Position numbers and translations under genes: made by a program. From Defluviitaleaceae bacterium (GTDB lineage: Bacteria; Bacillota; Clostridia; Lachnospirales; WQUN01), in contig WRDO01000030.1 in assembly GCA_009779755.1 (NCBI GenBank), positions 1 through 36,732 of the forward strand: 36,732 bases of DNA, read 5' to 3'. The notes below the pieces were generated by a model, which did no database searches, was not told the origin of the DNA, and worked only from the letters and a program-made list of their open reading frames with translations. The stretch's first letter is position 1; each line of letters begins with the position of its first letter. Shown piece after piece: positions 16,771 to 24,951 of the stretch.

Positions 16771-16896
16771 TTACCATTCGGCAAACTCGCGCCGACCTTC
16801 GTCGCTCTCGAAGTATGCAACCATCGCCGGGTACAGGCATCGGGCCAACGCATTGATTGCGTCAGCCGGCGGTTCGTATTTTTCACGTTTAATCAT
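16771..16896 (-). CDS. Small 41-aa protein of mobile-element type, unknown function
   Basis: A short acidic/hydrophilic ORF starting MIKREKYEPPADAINALARC and ending in an ESDEGRREFAEW segment. Support comes from a complete transcription unit: a TTGACA promoter upstream (16989-17016), an AGGGG ribosome binding site 9 nt before ATG, and a strong terminator downstream. Small proteins of this style are common near recombination and transfer genes in Clostridia mobile elements, but I cannot name a function. It is transcribed divergently from the HTH/PIN cassette. Confidence 0.65.
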   Translation of the reverse strand: MIKREKYEPPADAINALARCLYPAMVAYFESDEGRREFAEW

Positions 16897-16988
16897 TTGC
16901 GTTGACCCCTTTTAAAAATTATTTGAAAAACAAGTCAGCGACCGCCTGTCAAGTCGTTTCCGACCCGAGTACGCGCTCGCTTGCTTTT

Positions 16989-17016
16989 ATCTTATCTGAA
17001 TCAGGTAACTTGTCAA
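16989..17016 (-). promoter_or_regulatory. Promoter of the 41-aa ORF
   Basis: Minus-strand TTGACA (17016-17011), 16-bp spacer, TAAGAT (16994-16989). The leader of about 85 nt contains GTCG-GAAA-CGAC (16953-16964), a small stem with a GNRA tetraloop. Confidence 0.6.
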
Positions 17017-17061
17017 AAAAATACATTGCGATATTAGCAACTTTAAACATCCTATTTATGG

Positions 17062-17090
17062 TTGACAGCCTTGCCCTTTCATGATAGAGT
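17062..17090 (+). promoter_or_regulatory. Promoter of the HTH/PIN cassette
   Basis: TTGACA (17062-17067), 17-bp spacer, TAGAGT (17085-17090). It faces away from the promoter at 16989-17016, so the HTH protein could control both. Confidence 0.55.
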
Positions 17091-17143
17091 TGCGTTGTAA
17101 CTCCTGTCAAGGTAATTTTAATGACTAGAAGGTGAATCCAAAC

Positions 17144-17512
17144 ATGGCAATGGTAGGCGAACGGCTTAAAGTTTTGCGTGATAGCATCGGCGTTCCACTA
17201 ACTAAAATAGCAGAGATGGCAGGAACAAATCCTTCATCTGTTAACCGCTTCGAGCATGGCAATGCCGAGGCTGGGTATAGAGTTTTATTATGGTACGCCG
17301 ACTACTTCGATGTGTCCCTTGATTACATCTTCGGACGCACAGACAAGCCCCAAGGTACACAGTACAAACACCAGCCCGACATACTTAAAAAGAAAATTGA
17401 GCAGAGCGAAGAATTTAGAGAATTTATCGAAGCCTGCTTTGACCCACGCTCCCCCATGAACGCAAAATTAAAAGAAATGATGTTCCAACTAGCGGAAGGC
17501 GGTGACGCATGA
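17144..17512 (+). CDS. XRE-family HTH regulator (probable antitoxin-type)
   Basis: 122 aa. An N-terminal Cro/CI helix-turn-helix (about 2-60: GERLKVLRDSIGVPLTKIAEMAG, then NPSSVNRFEHG) is followed by YADYFDVSLDYIFGRTD, the usual end of the domain, and a short charged tail. It would bind DNA as a dimer and repress its own promoter. I chose ATG 17144, with GAAGGTG 9 nt upstream; a GTG four codons earlier sits on that site. Its stop overlaps the PIN start (ATGA), the layout of a toxin-antitoxin pair. Confidence 0.82.
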   Translation: MAMVGERLKVLRDSIGVPLTKIAEMAGTNPSSVNRFEHGNAEAGYRVLLWYADYFDVSLDYIFGRTDKPQGTQYKHQPDILKKKIEQSEEFREFIEACFDPRSPMNAKLKEMMFQLAEGGDA

Positions 17513-17874
17513 CAACCGTATACTTGGACAACTGTTGCTTCAACCGTCCATTTGATAACCAACTTCATCCTGTTGTACATTTGGAAACGCAAGCAAAATT
17601 ACTCATTCAAGCGGAAGTGGTGCGAGACAATCTTAATCTTGTATGGTCGTTCATACTTGAGCAAGAAAACAACGACAATCCATATGATGACCGCAAGGAG
17701 CAAATTGCTTTATGGGAAAATATTGCGAATACAATTATCGCACCAAGTCCGCAAATTTTAACGCAAACAAAATCCATTGAGCAGTTGGGAATCAAAACAA
17801 AAGATGCTATGCACATCGCTTGCGCACTTGATGCAGGAGCAGACTATTTCATCACCACGGACAAAAAGTTTTGA
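17509..17874 (+). pseudogene. PIN-domain protein, frameshifted near its C-terminus
   Basis: As read, 121 aa. It begins TVYLDNCCFNRPF, with the first PIN Asp, and continues through KTKDAMHIACALDAGADYFITTD, which holds the other acidic metal ligands of this RNase fold. It stops directly after the final Asp motif, at an A5 run (17863-17867). One base earlier in phase, the frame continues as VLNKTVQGITIINPMEFVRR and ends at 17945, overlapping the next gene by 11 nt. That is how full-length relatives end, so a 1-nt deletion in the A run (or a sequencing error) truncated it. The catalytic core remains, so partial activity is possible. Confidence 0.7.
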
Positions 17875-17934
17875 ATAAAACCGTACAAGGTATCACGATA
17901 ATAAACCCGATGGAATTTGTGAGGAGGCATTTCA

Positions 17935-18162
17935 ATGTTAGCTGAAAAGACAATACCCGATACTGTATTAAGAAAAGAAGGAATGCGGAAATTAAATGAA
18001 TGGTTCGGTTTAGTGAACGCAGAACGGTTTATCACTCTTATTATTCGCGAGCCTTTCGATTATACAGAGTGGCAACGCGACCTTTACGCAGACTTAACTG
18101 CGGATGAATTATTCGAGAAGGCTGATACGACATGGAAAAAAACGCACCCCTCCGCTGTGTAA
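17935..18162 (+). CDS. Small 75-aa protein following the PIN gene
   Basis: 75 aa, soluble, mixed charge: starts MLAEKTIPDTVLRKEGMRKLNEW and contains ERFITLIIREPFDYTEWQRDLY. GAGGAGG lies just upstream of ATG. The pattern of a short helical protein with an I-x-R-E-P-F-D-Y-T-x-W-Q motif is familiar from genes beside PIN proteins in Clostridia, but its role is not established; it could be the partner antitoxin. It overlaps the restored PIN frame, which suggests the two were translationally coupled. Confidence 0.7.
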   Translation: MLAEKTIPDTVLRKEGMRKLNEWFGLVNAERFITLIIREPFDYTEWQRDLYADLTADELFEKADTTWKKTHPSAV

Positions 18163-18167
18163 TCTAA

Positions 18168-18368
18168 GCTCGCCATTCAAGCGATGGGCAACTCCGTGAG
18201 TGCAAAGAATATGCCGAACGGCAGGGCATGACCGTCATCACAACCTATGTTGACCGCGTTACATTTGCAAAGACAGACAATCGCCCGGAGTTCCAAAAAA
18301 TGATAGAGGACAGCGCGAAAAAGCAGTTCGATATTGTTTTGATGTAGAAACTTGACCCTTTCGGCGTC
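18168..18368 (+). pseudogene. Serine recombinase (resolvase) fragment with internal stop
   Basis: The frame from 18189 reads QLRECKEYAERQGMTVITTY, then KTDNRPEFQKMIEDSAKKQFDIVLM, a TAG stop (18345-18347) and KLDPFG. In large serine recombinases this is the region ending V-W-K-L-D-R-F, so the Trp codon TGG has become TAG. The N-terminal part with the catalytic serine is missing, and similarity is lost right after KLDPFG, next to the 3' end of the convergent regulator gene. It is a dead remnant of a mobile element. Confidence 0.8.
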
Positions 18369-18387
18369 TTGGAAAAGCACGTAACAA

Positions 18388-20910
18388 TCAATCACCCTCC
18401 GGCACACCCAACTCCCGTATTTTTATGATGGCATCGGTCAGATTCGACACATCCAGCTTTTTGTAAATCAACGTTGCGTGAACCTTAACGGACGACGGTT
18501 TTATTCCCATTCGCTCGGCGATTTCCTTTTGCGTAAGCCCATCGTTTATATAACGTACAATCGTTTTTTGCTGCCGGGTGAAGGTAAGGTTTTCCGATAC
18601 CCTGCCTCCCGTCAAACCCGGTGAATGCTTTGCCCGCGTTAGTGCCGTAAAATACAATGATTTAATCTCCAAGGCCGAAAGCGCTCCGGCGTAATCTTTT
18701 TGTATGACGCGTTTTTGCAATTTGTGCAGCATGTTGGATATGTCCGCGCCTTCGTTGGCAAACAGTTGCGTGTAGCCGTATTCCCTCGCGGTCAGGATGG
18801 CTTTTTCCAATGGCATAAGGGCATCGTTTTGCGTGCCGCGTACTTTTTTCCAATAGGCGATGGCAAGCAGGATATTCGCTTCAATCACGCCGAGCGTTCT
18901 GCGGTATTGTTCACATAGGGCATATACCTTTTTTAACAGCAGGATTGCCATATTTAAATCGCCGGTCACGATCAAAGCGCGTGCGGTGGTGAAATGCTGA
19001 TAGAGCTTATAAAATGACAGCGTGTTTTGCATCGGTTCGGCGTCATGGTTCAACCAATCCCGCGCCGCTTCCCTGTCGCCTTTCGCCATCTTTAATCGGC
19101 ATATAAAAGCGCGGAAATTCGCGTTTAAATAATATGCCTTATGGCGTTCTATCATGGCGGAGGTGTTATCAAGGACCCTTTGCGCTTCCGCGTGGTGCCC
19201 TTGCGCTTCAAGAACGGAGGTGAGAAACATAAAAGCGTTGAATTGGATTTCGGGTGCGAAGCTGTCTTTAACCTTTGTGTTCGCGGAAAGCGCGTATTCG
19301 TAGGCGTCGTTAAGGTTACCGCGTTCGTATGCCAACCCCCCGTTTATTAAAAGTATTATGGCTTCCGATTCCTCCCCGATTAATACGCCGATGGTTTTCT
19401 TAAACAATACGAATCCTTTATCCCCTTCCGATACATATTCCGAAAAATCCCGTACGGAGCAATGGAAGTGGGGCATGTTTTGGGACAGCGACGGCGTGTT
19501 TGACTGTCCGAATAATTTAAGCGGCAGCCGCCTTAACTTTTTTGTCACCTCAATCATGCTGTTACGGTAATCCATACATCGCAACAGCAGCGCCGTTTGC
19601 GCCGAAGCCGGATTTTGCAAAATAATTTTGGGAAGCTGTTTGAAGTATCGGTCGAGGTATTCCTCCATGTCCGTACCGCGCCCTTCGACAAACGCCGTCC
19701 ACGCTTGCACTTCCAATAAAAAGGGGTATTCGTCCACTATAGAGCCGCCTACCGATAAACGGATGATGGACAGCGTATCCTCAATGGCTGCGTAGGGTGA
19801 ATTATAATCATACATACGCTTGAGGCTTCTTGTGACCTCTTTTTTATTTCCGCTTTTTATGTAATGCTCGACGGCTTTATAATAATTCCCGCGTTTATAA
19901 AACCAATTGCCGGCCGCTTGATGTACGGCATTTTTGCGTTTTTCACTTGCGCGTTCAAAACCGTGGCGCAGGAAGTCCAAAAATAAATGATGGAAACGGT
20001 ATATACCTTCATCGTCAACGCTGACGAACGCGTTTTCACGTACGAGCGCGTCCAAAATATCCGCGCTGTTTGTTTTACCCGTTACCGCGTCGCAAAAATC
20101 GGCCGTAAGCTCCTCCGCGACTGATACGTCAATCAAAAAATCCCGCCGCTTTGCTTCCCATTTTTCCCATATTTGTTCCCGTATAAAGGTTTCCAAGTAA
20201 CGCGATAATAACTTGCGCCTTTTTTTGTAACCGCCGGAAAGTAATATCGCGTTGAGCCCGATTGCCCAGCCGCCCGTCGACGTTAGGATATCCGATGCCT
20301 GTAACGCGGTTAACTTGTGACCGCCCGATTCAAAAAGGGTTTTTATTTCATTTTCGGTAAAACGCAAATATTCCGCGTCCACGACCGACATCATATTCTT
20401 TACGACAAAACCCGAAAAACCGTCGGGCGGTTCGGCGCGGCTTAATATAAAAAGGTTGGTGCATTCCGGTAATTCATGGAAAAGGTCGGGCAGCGTTTTT
20501 AACATGTGGGGGTTTGTAACCAAATGCAAATCATCCACTGCAAGGGTATACGCCGCCGTATCCGTTGCGTACGAACGGAAAACCTTAAGTGCGCGTTTTA
20601 TGAATTCAAACGGTGCGGTGCTGAAGGATTTGTGCCCTACGATTTCCTCCAACGCTTCGTTGTCCGGTTGCAAGGCAAAAAGAGCGTCGGCAAAACGTTC
20701 GCAGAATTCGGACGGCTTGCGTCCGGAAAAATTGTTAACCGACACCCATGCGCTCGGCGCGGCACGGCGGGCCATCCACATACGCACGGAAAAACTCTTA
20801 CCGTAACCGGCCGGGGCATGGATATAAATAAACCGCTTGGATGACAGCCCATCCAAAAAACGCATCAAAGCCTCTCTCGGCGCAATTGGGGTCGAGCCAA
20901 TGATTTGCAT
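18388..20910 (-). CDS. MalT-like LuxR-family transcriptional regulator
   Basis: 840 aa, a signal-transduction ATPase (STAND class). The N-terminus has Walker A APAGYGKS (about residues 33-40) and Walker B LAVDDLHLV (near 130). A long alpha-helical, TPR-like repeat region fills about 330-750 and should bind the inducer. The C-terminus has a LuxR helix-turn-helix: TRQQKTIVRYINDGLTQKEIA and then MGIKPSSVKVHATLIYKKL. It probably activates its targets when ATP and a ligand are bound. Ribosome binding site GGAG is 7 nt before ATG. It is transcribed away from the ECF sigma and secretion genes, so it is a candidate regulator of them. Confidence 0.88.
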   Translation of the reverse strand: MQIIGSTPIAPREALMRFLDGLSSKRFIYIHAPAGYGKSFSVRMWMARRAAPSAWVSVNNFSGRKPSEFCERFADALFALQPDNEALEEIVGHKSFSTAPFEFIKRALKVFRSYATDTAAYTLAVDDLHLVTNPHMLKTLPDLFHELPECTNLFILSRAEPPDGFSGFVVKNMMSVVDAEYLRFTENEIKTLFESGGHKLTALQASDILTSTGGWAIGLNAILLSGGYKKRRKLLSRYLETFIREQIWEKWEAKRRDFLIDVSVAEELTADFCDAVTGKTNSADILDALVRENAFVSVDDEGIYRFHHLFLDFLRHGFERASEKRKNAVHQAAGNWFYKRGNYYKAVEHYIKSGNKKEVTRSLKRMYDYNSPYAAIEDTLSIIRLSVGGSIVDEYPFLLEVQAWTAFVEGRGTDMEEYLDRYFKQLPKIILQNPASAQTALLLRCMDYRNSMIEVTKKLRRLPLKLFGQSNTPSLSQNMPHFHCSVRDFSEYVSEGDKGFVLFKKTIGVLIGEESEAIILLINGGLAYERGNLNDAYEYALSANTKVKDSFAPEIQFNAFMFLTSVLEAQGHHAEAQRVLDNTSAMIERHKAYYLNANFRAFICRLKMAKGDREAARDWLNHDAEPMQNTLSFYKLYQHFTTARALIVTGDLNMAILLLKKVYALCEQYRRTLGVIEANILLAIAYWKKVRGTQNDALMPLEKAILTAREYGYTQLFANEGADISNMLHKLQKRVIQKDYAGALSALEIKSLYFTALTRAKHSPGLTGGRVSENLTFTRQQKTIVRYINDGLTQKEIAERMGIKPSSVKVHATLIYKKLDVSNLTDAIIKIRELGVPEGD

Positions 20911-20929
20911 GGTTCATCTCCGCTTCTAT

Positions 20930-20944
20930 GTACATATTTTGTAC
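20930..20944. promoter_or_regulatory. GTACA-N5-TGTAC inverted repeat
   Basis: A 15-bp palindrome sits at the predicted transcription start of the LuxR-type gene and could be an operator (autoregulation) or a leader hairpin. Confidence 0.4.
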
Positions 20945-20950
20945 GTTTCC

Positions 20951-20980
20951 ATCATACCATACAAAAAAATTAATTGTTAA
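20951..20980 (-). promoter_or_regulatory. Promoter of the LuxR-type regulator
   Basis: Minus-strand TTAACA (20980-20975), 18-bp spacer, TATGAT (20956-20951). The start would fall near 20944, inside an inverted repeat. Confidence 0.65.
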
Positions 20981-21077
20981 AAATATTTCTTAATATCCCC
21001 CACGGTCGAATTACAAAATTTTTACCGCCTATATAATGGTACTGAATGGTCTTTTTTATTTGGGGTTGGTAAATCGG

Positions 21078-21100
21078 ATAACCGGAAATATTGCGGTTAT
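21078..21100. promoter_or_regulatory. ATAACCG/CGGTTAT inverted repeat
   Basis: ATAACCG (21078-21084) and CGGTTAT (21094-21100) are exact inverted copies with a 9-bp centre. They lie downstream of a TATAAT (21032-21037) and about 110 bp before the ECF sigma gene, which suits an operator for the LuxR-type protein or a leader stem. Confidence 0.4.
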
Positions 21101-21120
21101 ACATATATGAATTGAGCTAC

Positions 21121-21179
21121 AACGGCATATGCCCCGTATACATAGGAAACAACGGTAATACGCCAACGGCATGTGCCCC
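21121..21179 (+). repeat. Direct repeats AACGGCAT(A/G)TGCCCC in the ECF leader
   Basis: AACGGCATATGCCCC (21121-21135) and AACGGCATGTGCCCC (21165-21179) match at 14 of 15 positions, 44 bp apart. Each carries a GCCCC that is complementary to GGGGC in the ribosome binding site region (AAAAGGGGC, about 21197-21205), so either could hide the start signal of the ECF gene. Confidence 0.55.
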
Positions 21180-21210
21180 TGACATTGAATAATCATAAAA
21201 GGGGCGTTTT

Positions 21211-21711
21211 ATGAGTCTCAATGAACTGTATGAAGTTTATTTCCCTAAAATATATAACTATATATTTTATCGGGTAATGAACAAACACGATGCCGAGGAC
21301 ATAACCGGCACGGTTTTCTTACGGGTCGCGACGCATTTTGAGTCGTACGACCCGGAAAAGGGAGGTTTGTCCGGTTGGGTGTTCCGCATCGCCGAAAACG
21401 CGCTCATCGACTTCTACCGTGCCAAACGCGTTTCGCTGAATATCGACGATATGGATGACAGCCTGTCCTTGGGTGTGGACTTTGAAGGTGAAGCCCAATT
21501 AATCCGAGATGAAACGCTAAAGGGATTGTACGTAGCGTTATCCCGACTGGAAAATAAAACCCGTGTCATTATCGCGAAAAAATATTTTTGGGGGTTAACC
21601 ATACGGGAAATCGCCAAAAAAATGCAAATGAACGAAAGCACGGTCTCCACCATGCACAACCGAGGGCTTAAGAAGTTAAAAGAATTGTTGAATGAGAACC
21701 GAATGTTATGA
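21211..21711 (+). CDS. ECF-type RNA polymerase sigma factor
   Basis: 166 aa. Region 2 spans about 5-70 (LYEVYFPKIYNYIFYRVMN, then DAEDITGTVFLRVA and GWVFRIAENALIDFYR), and region 4 about 105-160 with the helix-turn-helix LTIREIAKKMQMNESTVSTMHNRGLKKLKE. It should redirect RNA polymerase to a small regulon, most simply the secretion genes behind it. Ribosome binding site AAGGGGC is about 8 nt before ATG. No classical zinc anti-sigma gene follows; the next gene is a small basic protein. Confidence 0.9.
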   Translation: MSLNELYEVYFPKIYNYIFYRVMNKHDAEDITGTVFLRVATHFESYDPEKGGLSGWVFRIAENALIDFYRAKRVSLNIDDMDDSLSLGVDFEGEAQLIRDETLKGLYVALSRLENKTRVIIAKKYFWGLTIREIAKKMQMNESTVSTMHNRGLKKLKELLNENRML

Positions 21712-21721
21712 GGTACATTTT

Positions 21722-21937
21722 ATGCTTAACGAACCCCGCTTCGATTTTTCCAAGGAAACCAATATAAAGATACCTCTGTGGGAAAAAATGAACGCGGCGG
21801 TAAAGACCCCCATGCGCAAAAGTATCGCTTTCGATGAACTGGACCCACGGGTAATAAATCAACCGAAAATAAAGACGGCAAGCATCCAAGGCAACGGCAA
21901 AACGGCTCCCGTTAAACGTGGAAAGCCTAATTTATAA
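21722..21937 (+). CDS. Small 71-aa basic protein, unknown function
   Basis: 71 aa, with an acidic/aromatic start (MLNEPRFDFSKET), a central IPLWEKMNAAVKTPMRKS stretch and a basic, Pro/Lys-rich disordered tail ending KRGKPNL. No membrane helix or cysteine pair is seen. It starts 10 nt after the ECF stop with GAGGT upstream and ends 14 nt before the coupling ATPase. The position invites the idea of an anti-sigma factor or a substrate adaptor, but nothing in the sequence proves either. Confidence 0.65.
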   Translation: MLNEPRFDFSKETNIKIPLWEKMNAAVKTPMRKSIAFDELDPRVINQPKIKTASIQGNGKTAPVKRGKPNL

Positions 21938-21951
21938 ACGGAGGGTTGGTT

Positions 21952-23973
21952 ATGGGTATAGTAAAGAAAATCCTTTTGTGGCTCCTTTTGGGGGTGTTGG
22001 TTGTAACGGCGATGGGTTACGGCGTCCAAATCTTGTTGGTTAACTTCACCGACTTCACCGAATTCGCCGTGTACGGATCGGATTATACCGTCTTATGGAA
22101 ACCCGTTTTATTTATGGAGCAGAATACCTACTTATACGGCGCGGTAATCACCGCCATTTTGGTGCTTTTGTATTTCGTGTTCGGCAAGAACGACGGCAAG
22201 AGTGCCAAGCGTATGATGCAGTCCAAGGCGAAGGGTATCGAAGGGGCGCTTGAAAATTCCCGCTTTATGACCGATACGGAGCGCGACGCCCAGTTTAAGC
22301 CCTTTGATTATACGAAGCTGCATAAAAACAAAAAGGACGGCGTGCCCCTGCGTGCCGTGATGAAAGGCAAGGAATTAAAGGTCAATATCGCAAGCCCCAT
22401 GCACGCGTTGATTATCGGTGCCACGGGCAGCGGCAAAACCACGACCTTTATCAATCCCATGGTGCAAATCCTCGGGGAAACAAGTGCCGGTTCGTCCATG
22501 ATACTCACCGACCCCAAGGGCGAATTGTTTATGATGCACTCCCAAAAATTGAAGGAAAAAGGGTATAAGGTCATGGTGCTTGACCTGCGGGACCCCTACT
22601 CCTCCTACCGCTGGAATCCTTTGCAAATCATCTTCGAAATGTACCAAGACTACTTGCAAAAAGGTGACGGCATATACAAGCGCACCGATTCGGTGACCGA
22701 ATCCGAATTGGTTTTGCACAACCCCAAGGAAAGCTACGAGGAAACATGGTTCGAATATCAAGGTAAAGCGTACTCAAGCGGAAAGGAATTAAAGGACATC
22801 ATCAAGGTTTCCCGCCAGCGCGTGTACGACGAATTGTACGAGGACTTAAATGACTTGGTAGGCGTGCTGTGTCCCATCGAATCCGAGGACGACCCGGTAT
22901 GGGAGAAAGGCGCGCGTTCCATTATCATGGCCACTTTGCTCGCCATGCTTGAGGACAGCGAAAACCCCGAACTGGAAATGACCGTGGATAAATTCAACTT
23001 CTTTAACCTGAACAAAGCCATCGCCAATTCGGAAAACGAATACGCCGCTTTAAAGAATTACTTCCAAGGGCGCGATACCCTTTCCAAAGCGGTTACGCTT
23101 TCGCGGCAGGTGCTGGCGGCGGCGGATTCCACCCTTTCGAGCTACATGTCCATAGCGTTTGACAAGATGAACATATTCAACGACGAGGGTATCTGTGCCC
23201 TCACCTCCGCCACGGACATCAACCCCGACGACTTCGCCACCCAACCCACCGCGCTGTTCATGAAAATCCCGGACGAAAAAGACACGCGCCACGGGTTGGC
23301 CGCGGTCTTTGTGCTTTGTATCTATAAGGCGTTGATCAAAATCGCCTCCTCCCGCGAGGATTTGTCCTTGCCGCGCAACGTTTATTTCATATTGGACGAA
23401 TTCGGCAACATGCCCAAAATCGACAAGTTCGACAAGATGATTACCGTAGGGCGCAGCCGTAAGATTTGGTTCAACATGGTGGTACAGTCCTACGCCCAAT
23501 TGGGCAACGTATACGGCGACAAGGTAGCGGACATCATCAAGTCGAACTGCGGCATCAAGATGTTCATCGGTTCCAACGACATCGACACCTGCAAGGAATT
23601 TTCCGAATTGTGCGGTAACATGACGATTTCCACCAACAGCGTTTCCCGCTCAACGGGGGCCAAGGACGGCGAATTAAACGTTTCGTCCCAAATACAAAAC
23701 CGCCCGTTGATTTACCCCTCCGATTTGCAAAAGTTGAACAACAGCCTTGACATGGGCAACTCCATCATCGTGACCTTCGGCAATTACCCGCTGCGCACGA
23801 AGTATACCCCGAGCTTTAAATGTAACCTGTACAAGTTCGGCACCATGGATTTGACGGACATCAGGAGCAACGTGTTCTATAGCGACGAGGTCTATTACGA
23901 CCTGGAATACCGCAACAGCCTTATCTTGAAGGAAGACGAAGAAGAAAACACGGAAACGGGTGAAGAGGAATGA
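21952..23973 (+). CDS. VirD4/TraG-type type IV coupling ATPase
   Basis: 673 aa. Two N-terminal membrane helices (about 5-30 and 58-78) anchor a cytosolic ATPase ring. Walker A is GATGSGKTTT (residues 156-165), Walker B YFILDEFGNMP (near 480). An arginine-finger-like GRSRKIW and the sensor segment VVQSYAQL follow. This protein recruits DNA-protein or protein substrates to the secretion channel. The N-terminal-most start TTG 21946 is inside the GGAGGG site, so I use ATG 21952. The acidic C-terminal tail (about 655-673) is typical of substrate-contacting tails. No relaxase is seen nearby, so the cargo is open. Confidence 0.92.
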   Translation: MGIVKKILLWLLLGVLVVTAMGYGVQILLVNFTDFTEFAVYGSDYTVLWKPVLFMEQNTYLYGAVITAILVLLYFVFGKNDGKSAKRMMQSKAKGIEGALENSRFMTDTERDAQFKPFDYTKLHKNKKDGVPLRAVMKGKELKVNIASPMHALIIGATGSGKTTTFINPMVQILGETSAGSSMILTDPKGELFMMHSQKLKEKGYKVMVLDLRDPYSSYRWNPLQIIFEMYQDYLQKGDGIYKRTDSVTESELVLHNPKESYEETWFEYQGKAYSSGKELKDIIKVSRQRVYDELYEDLNDLVGVLCPIESEDDPVWEKGARSIIMATLLAMLEDSENPELEMTVDKFNFFNLNKAIANSENEYAALKNYFQGRDTLSKAVTLSRQVLAAADSTLSSYMSIAFDKMNIFNDEGICALTSATDINPDDFATQPTALFMKIPDEKDTRHGLAAVFVLCIYKALIKIASSREDLSLPRNVYFILDEFGNMPKIDKFDKMITVGRSRKIWFNMVVQSYAQLGNVYGDKVADIIKSNCGIKMFIGSNDIDTCKEFSELCGNMTISTNSVSRSTGAKDGELNVSSQIQNRPLIYPSDLQKLNNSLDMGNSIIVTFGNYPLRTKYTPSFKCNLYKFGTMDLTDIRSNVFYSDEVYYDLEYRNSLILKEDEEENTETGEEE

Positions 23974-24890
23974 AGCGGGTCTTAACGGCTGCGGCGATGA
24001 TGATAATTGCCGTATTGCTTACAGCATTTACGATATTCGCGGATACGGGTGAGGAAACGGGTGAAGCCGCGGAAGCGGATATACCCCCCCCCATGCCCTA
24101 TGAGACCGTTATCGGAACCGATGAAATCCTTTTTTCCAACGTCCCGAACGGCATGATAACGAATGATCCGGTTTTCCTCATGTTCCCCATGGAAAATGTA
24201 TCCATCACCCGTAACGGCCTGCCCTTCGCATACATACCCGGTACACCCATTGAAACAGCCGGGCAGTATGTCGTGAGCGTTACGATGGAATTGCAACTGC
24301 GTTTGGATGTGCATCATTTCCGGATCGTTACGACCCCCGTCAACGACTTGGTCGAATTTACCGCGCCGGACGGGTTCATTATCGAAGAGGCGTTGATTGA
24401 CGGTATCGCCATGCAGATAACGGACCCCCGTGTCTTCCCGGTATTTGATGACAGCGAGTATCGGCTCACCTTCGCGCGGGAAGGGACCCGCTATACGGTT
24501 ACGGTCAGGATAAAAAGGACGCCGCCGCAATTGGTCTTTATGCGTATGCTGGAAACGGGGCATATGCAGGAAATTTTCATATCGGAGGACGGCGACAGCT
24601 TCTTCGAGGGGCCGATCGCCTTCGCTCCCCATGAACAAGGGGACGACGTGTTTACCATCCAGACGGTTCTCAACCGTTCGGCCTACAATCCCGCCAACAA
24701 CACGCTGACGGAACCGGGGCGTTACCGCGTAACGGTAACGGACCAAGCGGGTAACAGTACGGCCTATACCTTCCGTATACTGTATGTCATGGACGTACCC
24801 ACGGTATGGATTATCATCATCGCTTCGGTAATGCTTGTATTATTAGGGGTTTACTTGATTCACAACCGGATGACCCTCCGGGTACGGTAA
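23970..24890 (+). CDS. Secreted, C-terminally membrane-anchored protein with Ig-like domains
   Basis: 306 aa. A signal peptide (1-24, cut near TIFADTG) is followed by an exported region with two or three beta-rich, Ig/cadherin-like modules (for example EPGRYRVTVTDQAGNSTAYTFRIL near 250) and one C-terminal membrane helix (about 275-297) with a short basic tail. It starts within the coupling-ATPase stop (ATGA). It is probably a surface-exposed component of the secretion apparatus; no closer family is recognised. Confidence 0.75.
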   Translation: MKRVLTAAAMMIIAVLLTAFTIFADTGEETGEAAEADIPPPMPYETVIGTDEILFSNVPNGMITNDPVFLMFPMENVSITRNGLPFAYIPGTPIETAGQYVVSVTMELQLRLDVHHFRIVTTPVNDLVEFTAPDGFIIEEALIDGIAMQITDPRVFPVFDDSEYRLTFAREGTRYTVTVRIKRTPPQLVFMRMLETGHMQEIFISEDGDSFFEGPIAFAPHEQGDDVFTIQTVLNRSAYNPANNTLTEPGRYRVTVTDQAGNSTAYTFRILYVMDVPTVWIIIIASVMLVLLGVYLIHNRMTLRVR

Positions 24891-24892
24891 CG

Positions 24893-24918
24893 GTGTTACA
24901 GCCCAAAGGGCTTTACAC
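24893..24918 (+). other. Hairpin before the pilin gene
   Basis: AGCCC-AAA-GGGCT (24900-24912) flanked by further partial pairing, about 35 bp upstream of the pilin ATG. A short stem with TTTAC after it could be a weak attenuator or processing site. Confidence 0.4.
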
Positions 24919-24951
24919 ATAAATCATATTATATGAAAGGGGAAACATCAA

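Noticed and set aside
18340..18400. Second tmRNA-end copy (attR) at the far side of the island
   Set aside because: The only resemblance to the tmRNA 3' end is a few bases of TCAAT and CCTC; not enough to call.
23982..24746. A 254-codon minus-strand frame opposite the secreted Ig-like protein
   Set aside because: No recognisable motif; the sense gene has a signal peptide, start overlap and C-terminal anchor.
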